Shown: piece after piece, positions 1-8,891 of the stretch
How positions within the stretch are numbered: position 1 is the first letter of the stretch
Layout of the letters: each line of letters opens with the position of its first letter
NCBI GenBank assembly: GCA_900129675.1
Contig: FSRD01000002.1
Coordinates: 310,001-374,000, forward strand
Direction: 5' to 3'
DNA from: Bradyrhizobium erythrophlei
Lineage (GTDB): Bacteria > Pseudomonadota > Alphaproteobacteria > Rhizobiales > Xanthobacteraceae
Length of the DNA stretch: 64,000 bases
The notes under the pieces: model-generated
Databases searched by the model: none
Seen by the model: only the letters and a program-made list of their open reading frames with translations
Told to the model about the DNA's origin: nothing
Position numbers and translations under genes: made by a program

Positions 1-362
1 TGCTCCGCGGTCTTGGTCGCCACGAACTTCATCGTCGGGCGCTGCACGGCTTCGGCAATCGCTTCGGCATCATTGAAGTCGTTCTTCTGTCCCTTGCTAT
101 AGGGGCGGACATATTTGGCCGGCATCAACCTGGCGTCGTGGCCAAGCGATGCGAGCTTGCGGCTCAGGTGATGGGCGCCGACGCAGGCTTCCATGCCGAT
201 CAGGCAAGGTGGTATATTGGCGAGCCGCGCTTCCACTTGGCCACGCGACCACTTTTGCCGCAGCACGATGGCGCCGCGCGCATCGTGGCCCACGACGTGG
301 AACGAGTTCTTGCCGATATCGATGCCGATCACGGCGATCGCGGTATTGGGTATCTGAGACAT
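1..362 (-). CDS. IS110-family transposase, N-terminal part (cut by window edge)
   Basis: Reading the minus strand from the ATG at 362 gives an open frame that runs off the window. It starts MSQIPNTAIAVIGIDIGKNS and carries the RuvC-like DEDD pattern of IS110-family DNA transposases: Asp15 in GIDIGKNSF, Glu in LIGMEAC, and the Asp-rich KNDFNDAEAI near residue 100. These enzymes move circular intermediates and leave no target duplication. Only about 120 of some 340 residues are visible, so I cannot say whether the gene is intact. It is a different element from the IS110 gene at the right edge, since the conserved blocks do not match. The stretch 363-535 up to the next gene has no gene and probably contains the element's non-coding left end. 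Confidence 0.88.
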   Translation of the reverse strand, partial: MSQIPNTAIAVIGIDIGKNSFHVVGHDARGAIVLRQKWSRGQVEARLANIPPCLIGMEACVGAHHLSRKLASLGHDARLMPAKYVRPYSKGQKNDFNDAEAIAEAVQRPTMKFVATKTAE

Positions 363-535
363 GGCGTGCTCCTTGTCTTTGGCGCCCCTTGCCAGCTTCG
401 CTTGCTGGCGGGGCAGGAGCACGGCCGGACCATCCCATTAACGGACATCGGGTCCGATCAATTTACGCCGTTTCTAACTCGCTGCCAGGTCGCAAGGTGT
501 TAGACTGCAACGCATCGCAAAAAGGCGTGGTGCAG

Positions 536-2563
536 ATGGAAGGACAGGTCTTAGGAGCTGCGGCGGCTGTGTGGAAGCGCGCCAAAAGGCACACAGCATT
601 ATTGCACGAAGCAGGATACCTCTTGCTTGGCCTTGTTTCGCTCGCGACAGTGACCGGCCTGTATTTTTGGCCGGACGTGCCCCTGGTCGCAGCGGCGTTC
701 ACCTATTTGGTCGTACTTGTCCTGTTGTCCCTTGTAAGTAACCTCTCGTCCCTGATCGTTCTTTCGTTCATTGGCGTCTGTTTCCTGAGTTATTTTTTCG
801 CTCCTCCGATCTACAGCTTCCGCGTCGATTACGCACAAGACCTCATCACAATATCCGCGTTTGTGATTACCTCATTCGTCGTCAACTTGCTGGTAACGAG
901 AGTTCGCGACGCCAACCAAAGATTGGAAGTCACTAACAAAGCGTTGCGGATCGAGAACGTGGAGCGCAAGCGGGCCGAGCAAGCCCAGCGGGAAAGCGAA
1001 GACAAGCTCCGTCAAATCATCCAAACGGGACTGGGCTCTGAAGGCAAGAAGGCCGAAGTACAGCCCGGATTCAAGGCACAGGTGCAAGCCATTCTAAATG
1101 TGATTCCCGCGCATACCTGGTACGCGTCTCCGTCTGGCGGGCTCACCTTCGTGAACAAACGAACTGCAGACTACCTTGGTCTTCCGAAAGATCATCCTCT
1201 GCGTTTCGGCATCGACGTTGGCGCACGGTGGGACGCCCATCTTCCCTTCGTGCATCCGGACGACCGCGCAGAAACACAAGAAAATTGGTCGACCCGTCTG
1301 CGCACGGGAGGCGGCGGTGAGGGGAGTTTTCGAGTTCGTGAGGCTCAAGGAGACTATCGCTGGTTCCTCAGTCGCGCCGAACCGCTCCGAGCGAGCGATG
1401 GAACCATACTGCAGTGGGTCGGAGTGAATCTGGATATTGAAGACCTCAAGTGCGCCGAGCAAGCCCTGCGGGAAAGCGAACGAGGTGCACGTTCAGCAAT
1501 TGACGGGATAGCCGGTCTCGTTGCGATCATGGCCCCGAACGGTGAAGTCGAAACCGTCAATCGCCAATGCCTCGAGTATTTTGGCCGATCGCTCGAAGAG
1601 CAAAAGAACTGGGAAATAACCGATATGGTGCATCCTGAAGACCTTCCCCATATGCTTGAACTTTTTAAGAAAGCGATAGCCTCCGAGATTCCCTACCACT
1701 TCGAACAACGCCTGCGCCGCTTCGACGGTGAATATCGTTGGTTTGACACTCGCGGCGGCGCTGTTCGCGATGACACCGGGCGCGTCGCGCGCTGGTACGT
1801 TCTACTGACGGACATTGAGGATCGCAAACGAGCGCTGGCGCGATTGGAGCTGATGCAATCGGATTTCGCCCACATGAACCGCGTCGCGACGATGGGCCAG
1901 TTGACGGCCTCGATCACCCATGAAGTGAACCAGCCGATCACAGCGGCAATCACATATGCGTTAGCCGCTAGGCGTTTCCTAAACGCGGAGCCGCCAAACT
2001 TTCATGAGGTGGATGAAGCGCTCTCTCTTATTGTCAAGCAGGGGAATCGCGCAGGCGAGGTCGTCGAGCGAGTTCGTGCGCTCATTAAGAAGGTGCCCGC
2101 ACGAAAGGACGCCGTAGCGATTGACGATGCCATCCTTGAGGTTATTGCTCTCACCCGTACGGAGGCCGCAAACAATGGCGTGTCGGTGCGGACGCAATTT
2201 GCGGAGGGCTTGCCGCGTGTCCAAGGCGATCGGGTCCAACTGCAACAAGTGATGCTGAATTTAATCGTCAACGCCATTCAGGCCATGAGTGGCATTGGGG
2301 AAGGCGCGCGCGAATTACAGATCAGCATCGAAGCCGTCCCGTCCGAAGGTGGCGTGCGCGTCGGGGTGCGGGACACCGGCCCGGGGCTGAACCCGGAGAG
2401 CCTCTCGCGTCTGTTCGAGCCATTCTACACGACCAAGCCCGAGGGCATGGGCATGGGCCTATCTATCTGCCGCTCGATCATCGAAGCCCACGGCGGACGG
2501 CTGTGGGCGATCCCGTGCGAACCGCAGGGTACTCTCTTTCAGTTCACGATCCCTGCCACCTGA
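536..2563 (+). CDS. Membrane-anchored PAS sensor histidine kinase (orphan)
   Basis: A 675-residue sensor kinase. Residues ~20-125 hold four hydrophobic segments resembling the DUF4118/KdpD-type membrane domain. A short coiled coil, then two PAS_3-type domains (~185-300 and ~315-435, each ending in a PAC-like ..WVGVNLDIEDLK / ..YVLLTDIEDRK segment) follow. The HisKA helix has SITHEVNQP with the phospho-acceptor His462, and the C-terminal ATPase has N box, DTGPGLN and GMGMGLS. The open frame extends upstream to 149, but that part is antisense to the transposase; ATG 536 (or in-frame GTG 530) is the sensible start. No response regulator lies next to it, so its partner is unknown. The IS110 element directly upstream may have cut off its original 5' neighbour. 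Confidence 0.85.
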   Translation: MEGQVLGAAAAVWKRAKRHTALLHEAGYLLLGLVSLATVTGLYFWPDVPLVAAAFTYLVVLVLLSLVSNLSSLIVLSFIGVCFLSYFFAPPIYSFRVDYAQDLITISAFVITSFVVNLLVTRVRDANQRLEVTNKALRIENVERKRAEQAQRESEDKLRQIIQTGLGSEGKKAEVQPGFKAQVQAILNVIPAHTWYASPSGGLTFVNKRTADYLGLPKDHPLRFGIDVGARWDAHLPFVHPDDRAETQENWSTRLRTGGGGEGSFRVREAQGDYRWFLSRAEPLRASDGTILQWVGVNLDIEDLKCAEQALRESERGARSAIDGIAGLVAIMAPNGEVETVNRQCLEYFGRSLEEQKNWEITDMVHPEDLPHMLELFKKAIASEIPYHFEQRLRRFDGEYRWFDTRGGAVRDDTGRVARWYVLLTDIEDRKRALARLELMQSDFAHMNRVATMGQLTASITHEVNQPITAAITYALAARRFLNAEPPNFHEVDEALSLIVKQGNRAGEVVERVRALIKKVPARKDAVAIDDAILEVIALTRTEAANNGVSVRTQFAEGLPRVQGDRVQLQQVMLNLIVNAIQAMSGIGEGARELQISIEAVPSEGGVRVGVRDTGPGLNPESLSRLFEPFYTTKPEGMGMGLSICRSIIEAHGGRLWAIPCEPQGTLFQFTIPAT

Positions 2564-2595
2564 GCGGACGGATCGTGATCGAGTCGATGTCGCTC

Positions 2596-2703
2596 TTTGG
2601 CACCTAACGGACCTCGGTCCGGCAATGGTCGATGTTCGTTGTCGGACGCAAAGCGGACCTAGCCCCGTCGCCGGCCGACGTCGCGTTTTGACCCATCTGA
2701 GAC
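2596..2703 (+). repeat. R1 dispersed repeat, copy A
   Basis: About 105 bp beginning TTTGGCACCTAACGGACC and ending TTTTGACCCATC, with a central ATGTTCGTTGTCGGAC. The same order of short conserved blocks occurs at 3839, 5728 and 15380, always on the plus strand and always just after a plus-strand stop codon; here it starts 33 bp after the kinase stop. No reading frame is conserved between copies. Its function is unknown. Confidence 0.7.
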
Positions 2704-2806
2704 ATGAGCGACTCAAGGCTTCTGCAGTGCAAAAGCATTGTTCGTCTTTTTGCTAAGCGTGATATTGTGCCCTCTACCGCATGAGGCGACCCCACGGGAG
2801 TGTCTC

Positions 2807-3808
2807 ATGGCAATCCACATTCGACGGCGAGAATTCATATCACTGCTCGGCAGCGCGGCGGCTGCGTGGCCGCTCGCGGCGCGCGGGCAGCCGAGCGAGC
2901 GCGTGCGCCGCGTCGGCATGCTGATGCATCTTGCCGCGGACGATCCGGAAGGACAGCCTCGCATCATCGCGTTCGAGCAGGGTATGCGGGAATTGGGTTG
3001 GGCCGTCGGCCGCAACCTGCAGATCGACTACCGCTGGGCCGCTGGCGATCCAGACCGCTTTCGCAAATGCGCGGCGGAACTGGTCGCGCTTGCACCGGAC
3101 GTCGTCCTGGCTGCCAGCTGCACCCCGCTCGTGGTCGCATTGCAACAGGTGACTGCCAGCGTTCCAATCGTGTTTGTGGGGGTCGCCGACCCTGTCGGTG
3201 CAGGCTTGGTCGAGAGTTTGGCACGCCCGGGCGGCAACGCGACCGGGTTCACGGTCTACGAATACAGCATGAGCGGAAAATGGATCGAGCTGCTCAAAGA
3301 GATCGCGCCTCGAGTGACGCGAGCGGCGGTCGTTCGAGAACCCGCCATAAGCGGCACTGGCCAGTGGGGTGCCATCCAGTCGGTGGCGCCGTCTCTCGGG
3401 GTGGAGCTGTTCCCCATCGGCGTGCGCGATGCGGGCGAGATCGAGCGCGCGATCATTGCATTCTCACGCGGGTCGAACGTTGGCCTGATTGTGACGGGGA
3501 GTCCGTCGACCTCAGTCCATCGCCACCAAATCATCGCGCTGGCCGCTCGGCTCCTTTTGCCCGCGGTCTACCCCTACCGCTACTTCGTCGCCAGCGGCGG
3601 GCTGCTCTCATACGGACCCGACCCGACTGACCAGTTCCGGCGAGCGGCTGGCTACGTCGATCGCATCCTCAAGGGCGAGAAGCCGGCCGACCTGCCCGTG
3701 CAGGTGCCGACAAAATACGAACTAGTGATCAACCTGAAGACCGCGAAAGCGCTCGGGCTTGAAGTACCAGCAGCGCTGCTCGCCCGCGCCAATGAGGTGA
3801 TCGAATAA
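2807..3808 (+). CDS. ABC-type substrate-binding protein, Tat-exported (PF04392-like)
   Basis: A 333-residue periplasmic binding protein of the ABC_sub_bind type. The N-terminus has a twin-arginine signal, RRREFISLLGSAAAAWPLAA, followed by mature sequence RVGMLMHLAADD. The family hallmark VPIVFVGVADPVGAGLVESLARPGGNATGF-like block is visible around residues 122-151. ATG 2807 was chosen over the longer frame from 2738 because it puts the signal peptide at the start. There is no permease or ATPase gene beside it, which is usual for this family in Bradyrhizobium, where it has many orphan paralogues, so the ligand cannot be guessed. An R1 repeat follows 30 bp after the stop. Confidence 0.9.
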   Translation: MAIHIRRREFISLLGSAAAAWPLAARGQPSERVRRVGMLMHLAADDPEGQPRIIAFEQGMRELGWAVGRNLQIDYRWAAGDPDRFRKCAAELVALAPDVVLAASCTPLVVALQQVTASVPIVFVGVADPVGAGLVESLARPGGNATGFTVYEYSMSGKWIELLKEIAPRVTRAAVVREPAISGTGQWGAIQSVAPSLGVELFPIGVRDAGEIERAIIAFSRGSNVGLIVTGSPSTSVHRHQIIALAARLLLPAVYPYRYFVASGGLLSYGPDPTDQFRRAAGYVDRILKGEKPADLPVQVPTKYELVINLKTAKALGLEVPAALLARANEVIE

Positions 3809-3838
3809 ACTGCAGGTTGCTGCGCTGCATATGTCGCC

Positions 3839-3948
3839 TATTGGCACAACTCGGACATGCCGCCGTGGTCGCTCTATGTTCGTTGTTGGGGCAGAGCGGA
3901 AAACATATGCTCCCATTGAGCTTTTCAGCCTTTGACCCTGGCTTTGTG
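3839..3948 (+). repeat. R1 dispersed repeat, copy B
   Basis: Starts TATTGGCACAACTCGGAC and ends CCTTTGACCCTGG, with the shared middle block ATGTTCGTTGTTGG. It begins 30 bp after the binding-protein stop. From 3949 to the next gene (stop at 4125) I see no gene. Positions 4079-4119 contain a CGTTTTCACACAGCCAAGAC segment, a type of word I associate with dispersed rhizobial repeats. Confidence 0.68.
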
Positions 3949-4124
3949 AGAACGTGAAATCTTGCGAACGCTGGAGCATCTACTTCTCAGATCACGCGGC
4001 ACTGGAGCTCAGTATGCTCTCCGTAGTCTCAGAAGCGGCGTCAGAAGGAATGCGTTTCTCTGCAATTTGCGCGCCGTCGCGTTTTCACACAGCCAAGACC
4101 CACAACGGACTCGTGCGCGCAGGA

Positions 4125-4685
4125 TTAGGATCGGGAGCAAGCGTTTGGGCTCAAATCCTGGGCAAAGACATCGAGCAGGAACGAACGATCCCGCGGCCAT
4201 ATCTCGCGCGCTCGCAGATATCCCTTTTCCAGCAACTGGCGCACGAACGCTTCTATTTGGCGGTCTTTTGGTGTTGTCCACGCTTCATCGATGAATTGGC
4301 TGGCACGTGGGCCGCGAAAGTGAAATTCTGCATCCAGGTATCTTTTGGTGCCGTAATAATTTTGGACAGCCACAATCAATTGCTGATGTCGGTCAGGCTC
4401 GCAGAGAGCTGGCCCCAACAATCCAGCAAGATCCAGGATCGCGCCTCGATTTCGCTCAACCGAACTCCTTGAAAAGCGTTCCTCGAACTTGCCCGGGTCG
4501 TCCAAATCAGGCGCGGCCGGCTTGGATGAGGGGAATGACTCGGAAATCGTGAGCGCGCGCCCGGCTTTGAACGATCCGTCTGCCGCGATCGGATCACGCG
4601 GGCCCAGGATTCGTTTATGTTCACCGGCGAACAACATCGCTGCCATGATCACGCCTAGCGCCAGCGAAATACGAATTGCGCCCAT
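4125..4685 (-). CDS. Unknown exported or membrane-anchored protein
   Basis: A 186-residue protein I do not recognise. Residues 4-20 (IRISLALGVIMAAMLFA) form a signal peptide or single membrane anchor; the rest is hydrophilic and mixed alpha/beta in composition, with one Cys near residue 94 and one near the C-terminus. It starts 3 bp after the stop of the gene at 4689, so it is the last gene of a minus-strand operon (5278 to 4125) whose members all look exported or cell-envelope associated. Start ATG 4685. The plus-strand frames over this stretch are less coherent and are treated as shadows. Confidence 0.6.
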   Translation of the reverse strand: MGAIRISLALGVIMAAMLFAGEHKRILGPRDPIAADGSFKAGRALTISESFPSSKPAAPDLDDPGKFEERFSRSSVERNRGAILDLAGLLGPALCEPDRHQQLIVAVQNYYGTKRYLDAEFHFRGPRASQFIDEAWTTPKDRQIEAFVRQLLEKGYLRAREIWPRDRSFLLDVFAQDLSPNACSRS

Positions 4686-4688
4686 CCG

Positions 4689-5036
4689 TTATCTCTTATC
4701 GGGCCGGCAACTCAGCCGGGCGCGGTGCTCTCTTTCGCTCTTGCGAGCAACCGGGTTCGCTACCGGGTTGATAAGAATGTCGCGGGACCTCTCCGCGACC
4801 CAACGTTCGACGTCGAGGGCGAAGTCACCCTCGCGTATTGTATCGGTTTCGTGCACCCTGACCATGGCCTCAGTCACCCTATCGTCTAACGGCGTCTTGA
4901 AAGCCTTTGCCGCGAGGTCCAACTGCGCACTCTCCTTATTGGAGGTGCAATGGCCGAAACATGGAGCGATGCTCAACCACGCCCGCGCATACTTGGTCGC
5001 CGCGGCAAGTACCGATCTCTCATATAGTCGTTGCAC
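4689..5036 (-). CDS. Unknown protein, probably the 3' part of a frameshifted gene
   Basis: An open frame of 115 codons starting at a GTG with no good ribosome-binding site. Its sequence (KYARAWLSIAPCFGHC, then AAKAFKTPLDDRVTEAMVRVHETDTIREGDF) looks like a folded domain with a Cys pair. Its first 20 codons overlap the end of the upstream frame (4973-5278) by 64 bp. Adding one base near 5012 would join ..CNDYMRDRY of the upstream frame to LAAATKYARAW.. of this one, giving a single protein of about 190 residues. I therefore suspect one gene with a one-base deletion, but it may be two overlapping genes. Function unknown. Confidence 0.55.
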   Translation of the reverse strand: MQRLYERSVLAAATKYARAWLSIAPCFGHCTSNKESAQLDLAAKAFKTPLDDRVTEAMVRVHETDTIREGDFALDVERWVAERSRDILINPVANPVARKSEREHRARLSCRPDKR

Positions 5037-5278
5037 GGGCTTTCGCTGAGATCGTTGGCCGTAGCCAGCACGTCCCGTCGCAGGCTGTCGCGGACTTCGT
5101 CGCCATCGCTTCCGTTGGGATCGTAATTTTCACGCGGGTCATCGCTGGTGCCGATGCGATGAAACGAAGGCACCCTCGCGTCGGGCATCAATTGCCGCGG
5201 AGTCACCAACCACTGGACGGTCGCATAGGAAGCGAACATCAGCGCAACTGCTATAGCCATAAATCGATAGCTTGCCAC
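4973..5278 (-). CDS. Unknown membrane-anchored protein, probably the 5' part of a frameshifted gene
   Basis: A frame of 101 codons starting at GTG 5278, preceded by GGAG nine bases upstream (an internal ATG at 5260 is the alternative). Residues 5-25 (RFMAIAVALMFASYATVQW) are a signal peptide or membrane anchor. The rest is charged, and a C-terminal tail of Arg/Pro/Gly (LPRRPSMRGRG) looks like out-of-frame translation. It overlaps the next frame by 64 bp; see that entry for the frameshift argument. It is the first gene of the unknown minus-strand operon. Confidence 0.55.
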   Translation of the reverse strand: MASYRFMAIAVALMFASYATVQWLVTPRQLMPDARVPSFHRIGTSDDPRENYDPNGSDGDEVRDSLRRDVLATANDLSESPCNDYMRDRYLPRRPSMRGRG

Positions 5279-5436
5279 GATGAAATCTCCAGTAGATTGT
5301 ATCTAGCTTTCTACCAGACGAAGAATTAATACTCTGATATTAGACATCGCGCGACAGGGGCGCGGCCGATCAAAGCGGAAGGCGGCGTATATTCTTCGCC
5401 AAAACGTCCCTCAGCGGCCCTTTGACTTAACGGACC

Positions 5437-5721
5437 ATGACTGACAGCGAACAAAAGCTCTTGGTAGCGCTCGTCTTGATGGTCAATCAATATCTGGACG
5501 AGCACGGCGACGAAGTAGACAGCCGTTCAGAGTCTGCCGGAGAACATGCAATTGAGGCACTTGCGGACTACGGCTTGATGGAGGGCGTTGACACCCGCTT
5601 CGGGCGATGGACGGAGGCGGGCAAACAGTTTCGTCGAGAGGAGGCTGGAATACGAGAACGCGTACAGGTGGACTATCCAAATCAGATTAAGTTGGTCGGG
5701 AAATTGAAACCGGAGGAATGA
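5437..5721 (+). CDS. Small hypothetical acidic protein
   Basis: A 94-residue soluble protein (MTDSEQKLLVALVLMVNQYL..) rich in Glu and Asp, with no signal peptide and no recognised motif. The pattern HAIEALADYGLMEG followed by GRWTEAGKQF resembles a small helical domain with a winged tail, but I cannot assign a family. It is preceded by a 158 bp gap after the divergent unknown operon, so promoters for both probably lie there. An R1 repeat starts a few bases after the stop. Confidence 0.6.
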   Translation: MTDSEQKLLVALVLMVNQYLDEHGDEVDSRSESAGEHAIEALADYGLMEGVDTRFGRWTEAGKQFRREEAGIRERVQVDYPNQIKLVGKLKPEE

Positions 5722-5727
5722 TGAGCA

Positions 5728-5835
5728 CTTCCGGTTTTGGCACGAAACGGACAAACCGGGCCGGTCGGTTGATGTCCATTGTTGGCGGAAGATCGGAAGT
5801 GGTCAACGGCGGGTCAAACCGGCGCGATTGACCGA
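5728..5835 (+). repeat. R1 dispersed repeat, copy C
   Basis: Starts ACTTCCGGTTTTGGCACGAA, with AACGGAC, ATGTCCATTGTTGGCGGAAG, then two related GGTCAAACC and ATTGACC blocks at the end. It lies in the same orientation as the other copies and 7 bp after the stop at 5721. Confidence 0.7.
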
Positions 5836-5959
5836 TCCCGGATCTTGGCCCTAGCCCAACATCAACCGGCCGTGCTTTGATGAATTGGGCTGACGTTCCG
5901 GTTTTAGGGGAATTTTTTTGGCAGGCGAGACCGTGACGAGGCGACTGGCAGAAGCACCG

Positions 5960-6778
5960 ATGAAAGATCGCGGGGACGACGCCGGTTTGGCTGGCAAGGT
6001 CGCGATCGTCAGCGGTGGCGGCGCCGCGGGCGATGGTATCGGCAACGGCCGGGCTGCGGCGATCCTGCTGGCGCGCGCCGGCGCCAGGGTGGTGGTGGCC
6101 GATCTCGATGTTGGGCTTGCCGCGCGCACGGTCGAAATGATCGAGGCCGAGGGTGGCAACGCTGCGGCGGTGGCCTGCGACGCGACCCGAGAAGCCGAAT
6201 GCAAACGGCTGGTCGAGGCCGCCGTCGACCGCTGGGGCCGGCTCGATTTCCTCGACAACAATGTCGGCATCGGCAGCCGCGGCAGCGTCGTCGACGAGAA
6301 GCCCGAGGAATATCGGCGCGTGATGCAGGTCAACGTCGAGACCATGTTCCTGCTTTCCAAACACGCCATTCCCGCCATGATCAAGACCGCCAAAGGCGGA
6401 GCGATCGTCAACATCTCGTCGATCTCGGCACTGCGGCCGCGCGGCCTAACCACCTACACGACCTCGAAGGCCGCGGTGATCGGACTGACCCAGGCGATGG
6501 CGGTCGATCACGGCCGCGACAACATCCGGGTCAACTGCATCTGCCCGGGTCCGATGTACACGCCGATGGTCTACGCCCGCGGCAACGGCATGAGCGAGGC
6601 CGCGCGCGCCCAACGCGCCAACGCCTCGGTGCTGAAGACGGAAGGTACCGGCTGGGACGTCGGCCACGCCGTGAAATTCCTGCTCAGCGACTACGCCCGC
6701 TATATCACCGGCCAGGTGCTGGTGGTCGACGGCGGTGTCACGCTGCAAGGTCCGGAACGCGATTCGCGCGATCGTTGA
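5960..6778 (+). CDS. SDR-family NAD(P)-dependent oxidoreductase
   Basis: A 272-residue classical short-chain dehydrogenase. The Rossmann glycine motif SGGGAAGDGIG is at residues 18-28 and DLD at the end of beta-2 suggests an NAD preference. A DNNVG motif replaces the usual NNAG. The catalytic set is Ser ~154 in NISSIS, Tyr166 and Lys170 in YTTSK. The C-terminus has GQVLVVDGG. The open frame extends to 5918 (TTG), but ATG 5960 gives the normal family start. It stands alone, convergent with the NTF2-like gene, so the substrate is unknown. Confidence 0.9.
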   Translation: MKDRGDDAGLAGKVAIVSGGGAAGDGIGNGRAAAILLARAGARVVVADLDVGLAARTVEMIEAEGGNAAAVACDATREAECKRLVEAAVDRWGRLDFLDNNVGIGSRGSVVDEKPEEYRRVMQVNVETMFLLSKHAIPAMIKTAKGGAIVNISSISALRPRGLTTYTTSKAAVIGLTQAMAVDHGRDNIRVNCICPGPMYTPMVYARGNGMSEAARAQRANASVLKTEGTGWDVGHAVKFLLSDYARYITGQVLVVDGGVTLQGPERDSRDR

Positions 6779-6831
6779 TCACGGTTGCGGTGGGGTGCCG
6801 CCGCACACTGTTCGGGGGGCCTACCCGCCCA

Positions 6832-7287
6832 TCAAGCCTTCACCGGCCGATTGGCATGGCTGATCTGCGGCACGCCGCGATTGAGCGACATGTGGGAATG
6901 CGTGCATAGCCAGCCATCGGCATTCCTGGAAAACAGCATCGTGGCCCGGCCGGGCCGCGGAAACGGGGTGCCATCGGGCTGATAGCCCGTGCTCGTCCAC
7001 GGCGCGATCACGGTCGCCATCATGCTGTCGGGGGACGCCAGCACCGAGGTCTGCTCGAGGATGAAACGGAAGTCGGTGGTCTTTGGCCAGACATTGTCCC
7101 ATTGCGTCGCGACCCATTCGTCCAGGCCGGAGATGACATCGTTGTGCGTGCCGAAGGCAAGCACATCCGGATGGAACAGCGGCCGTGCCGAGGCATAGTC
7201 GACCTCACGGACATAGCCCGCGAAGGTTTCCAGCCACTGGCGGAAGAACTGCGTGAGTTCCGGGTTCGCGGTCGGCAAAGGATTCAT
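6832..7287 (-). CDS. NTF2-like / SnoaL-type small protein
   Basis: A 151-residue cone-shaped-fold protein of the SnoaL/DUF4440 kind. It begins with a helical stretch (FFRQWLETFAGYVREVDYASARPLFHPDVLAFGT) and ends in the typical strands (GRATMLFSRNADGWLCTHSHMS). Start ATG 7287 is preceded by GGAG at good spacing; the longer frame from 7311 would need a TTG. It converges on the SDR gene and may be a partner in catabolism, but members range from isomerases to non-enzymatic binding proteins, so no reaction is claimed. Confidence 0.82.
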   Translation of the reverse strand: MNPLPTANPELTQFFRQWLETFAGYVREVDYASARPLFHPDVLAFGTHNDVISGLDEWVATQWDNVWPKTTDFRFILEQTSVLASPDSMMATVIAPWTSTGYQPDGTPFPRPGRATMLFSRNADGWLCTHSHMSLNRGVPQISHANRPVKA

Positions 7288-7546
7288 CACCTGCTCCACA
7301 TTCGGCGGCAACCTTATTGCCGCGAACCGGAGTGGGTACCGGGCGTCAGAGTTTATCCACCAGACTTATCGGGCGATCCTGGTCCGTCGCGACGGATCAG
7401 GCTCCCTCGGGGCGCGGCCCAAGTGAGATATTGTTCGGAGCGCTCGGCGGACTGCGCCGACCGCGTCCGCCGTAGCTCGACGAGCGAAGGCGGAAGGCGT
7501 AATCCCCCGTTCCGACGGGTGTAATCATCTGTATCCGGACGTGCTC

Positions 7547-7775
7547 GCAGAGCCTGATTTCTCGAGCCATTTCAAGCTGATTTGCCCCGTCCAGACCTCG
7601 CTAAAAAAATATTCCGCTTGTCCCGTCGGGCAAATCAGTGGCGTTTCTCCGCGCGTCTCACCCGACAAGAGGGGCGGCTCGCGATCGTCACGAAACGTGC
7701 GGTGGGATGCGGTGGACGCGGATGCGCTCTTGACGAACAGCGTGTGACGCGGACGGCGAAGTCGTGTGGTCCTGT
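7547..7775 (+). repeat. R2 mosaic repeat, copy 1, in a 950 bp gene-free region
   Basis: Positions 7563-7774 match 16072-16284 almost base for base: TTTGCCC / ATTCCGCTTGTC / GGGCAAATCAGTG, then ACCCGACAAGAGGGGCGGCT, then GTCGTGTGGTCCTG. The region 7288-8261 holds no supported gene. 7440-7515 resembles other rhizobial low-complexity repeats (CGAGCGAAGGCGGAAG), and 7826-7843 has a short AAAATC/GATTTT hairpin. R2 has no conserved coding frame. Confidence 0.75.
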
Positions 7776-8261
7776 AGTCCAGTACTTTTTTCGTCGGGCA
7801 AAGAACGCGAAAAGCTGATAAAAATCAAAATCTTCGGCGATTTTGGCTCACAAAGAAGAAGGCCCGCCCGAACGAGGCAGGCCCAATAGGCCCTAGACCG
7901 TTCATCCCTTTGAAAGCGGACGTCGAACCCTCGCTCGTTCACGTCAGCCAAGCGGCCACAAGCAGACTTCGCGAGACGAGATTGATTATGGCGCGTCCCT
8001 CCAATCAGTCCGCCGGACGGGCCAGCATGCTGGGGTGTCACAGTGGACTGTGCGGGCGAGACGAAGTGCTCCGCAGAACTTATTGATTTAGATCAACGAA
8101 AGGTCCGCTAACTCGTCGCACTCGGATGCTGCGCAAAAGCGATACGAAAGGCCACGTCGGGCTGCTACGCCCGTCCGCATCAAAGAGACCGATTTAGCGA
8201 CAATTCCACGTCCGATCGAACGGGCTCCGGTAGCCTGTTGATCATTTAATCGGAGAGCTTC

Positions 8262-8660
8262 ATGAGAACCTTCAATCCGTTGGTGCTGTTAGTACTTCTC
8301 GTTACGCAATCGGCCTCGACACACGCTGCGGATTTGAACGGAGCTTGGACGGTCGACGCCTCGGCCTGCGGTGAGGTGTTTACCAAAGAGAATAACAAGC
8401 TTGCTTTCAAGCAAGATGCTGATCTCCACGCGGGCGGTTTAATCGTCCAGGGAAAGCAAATAACCGGCACATTTCAAAAATGCACTGTCAAATCGTTGCA
8501 CGATGACGGGTCGGATGTGCGAGTGATTGCGTCGTGCTCGGACGGTGTCGCGGTTTCAGACGTAGCGTTCGACGTGAAAATCTCCGGTGAGAATAGGATG
8601 ACGCTCAGCTCCAAGGAGCCGGTGCCAGTGGAAATGCGGTATGTTCGCTGCTCGATGTGA
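8262..8660 (+). CDS. Small secreted hypothetical protein
   Basis: A 132-residue protein with a clear signal peptide (FNPLVLLVLLVTQSASTHAA, cleavage after THA). The mature part starts DLNGAWTVDASACGEVF and has four Cys, at the start (SACGEVF), middle (QKCTV, ASCSDG) and end (VRCSM), suggesting two disulfides and a lipocalin-like or small beta fold (NGAW at the start and repeated GxxITG / GENRMTLS strands). The ribosome-binding site CGGAGAG lies 6 bp upstream. No informative neighbour. From 8661 to 8891 I see nothing. Confidence 0.8.
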   Translation: MRTFNPLVLLVLLVTQSASTHAADLNGAWTVDASACGEVFTKENNKLAFKQDADLHAGGLIVQGKQITGTFQKCTVKSLHDDGSDVRVIASCSDGVAVSDVAFDVKISGENRMTLSSKEPVPVEMRYVRCSM

Positions 8661-8891
8661 AGTCCGCGCGGCGAAGTTCAAAGCAAAACTCGGGCGTCAT
8701 GTGCCGCGAGATCGCGAAACTCTGCCTCCGAATGACTCTGCTGTTTGAAGAGTGAAATTGATGCGTGCGAGGCTCCTGTCACGCGCCAGGTGTCCGAATC
8801 CGCGTGTGAGGGGGCGGCCTGCATTGACGCGACGGCCGCTCATCTCGGGATGCGAACGTTTAACGTGTCTGCGAGGTGCCCCCAGCGATAA

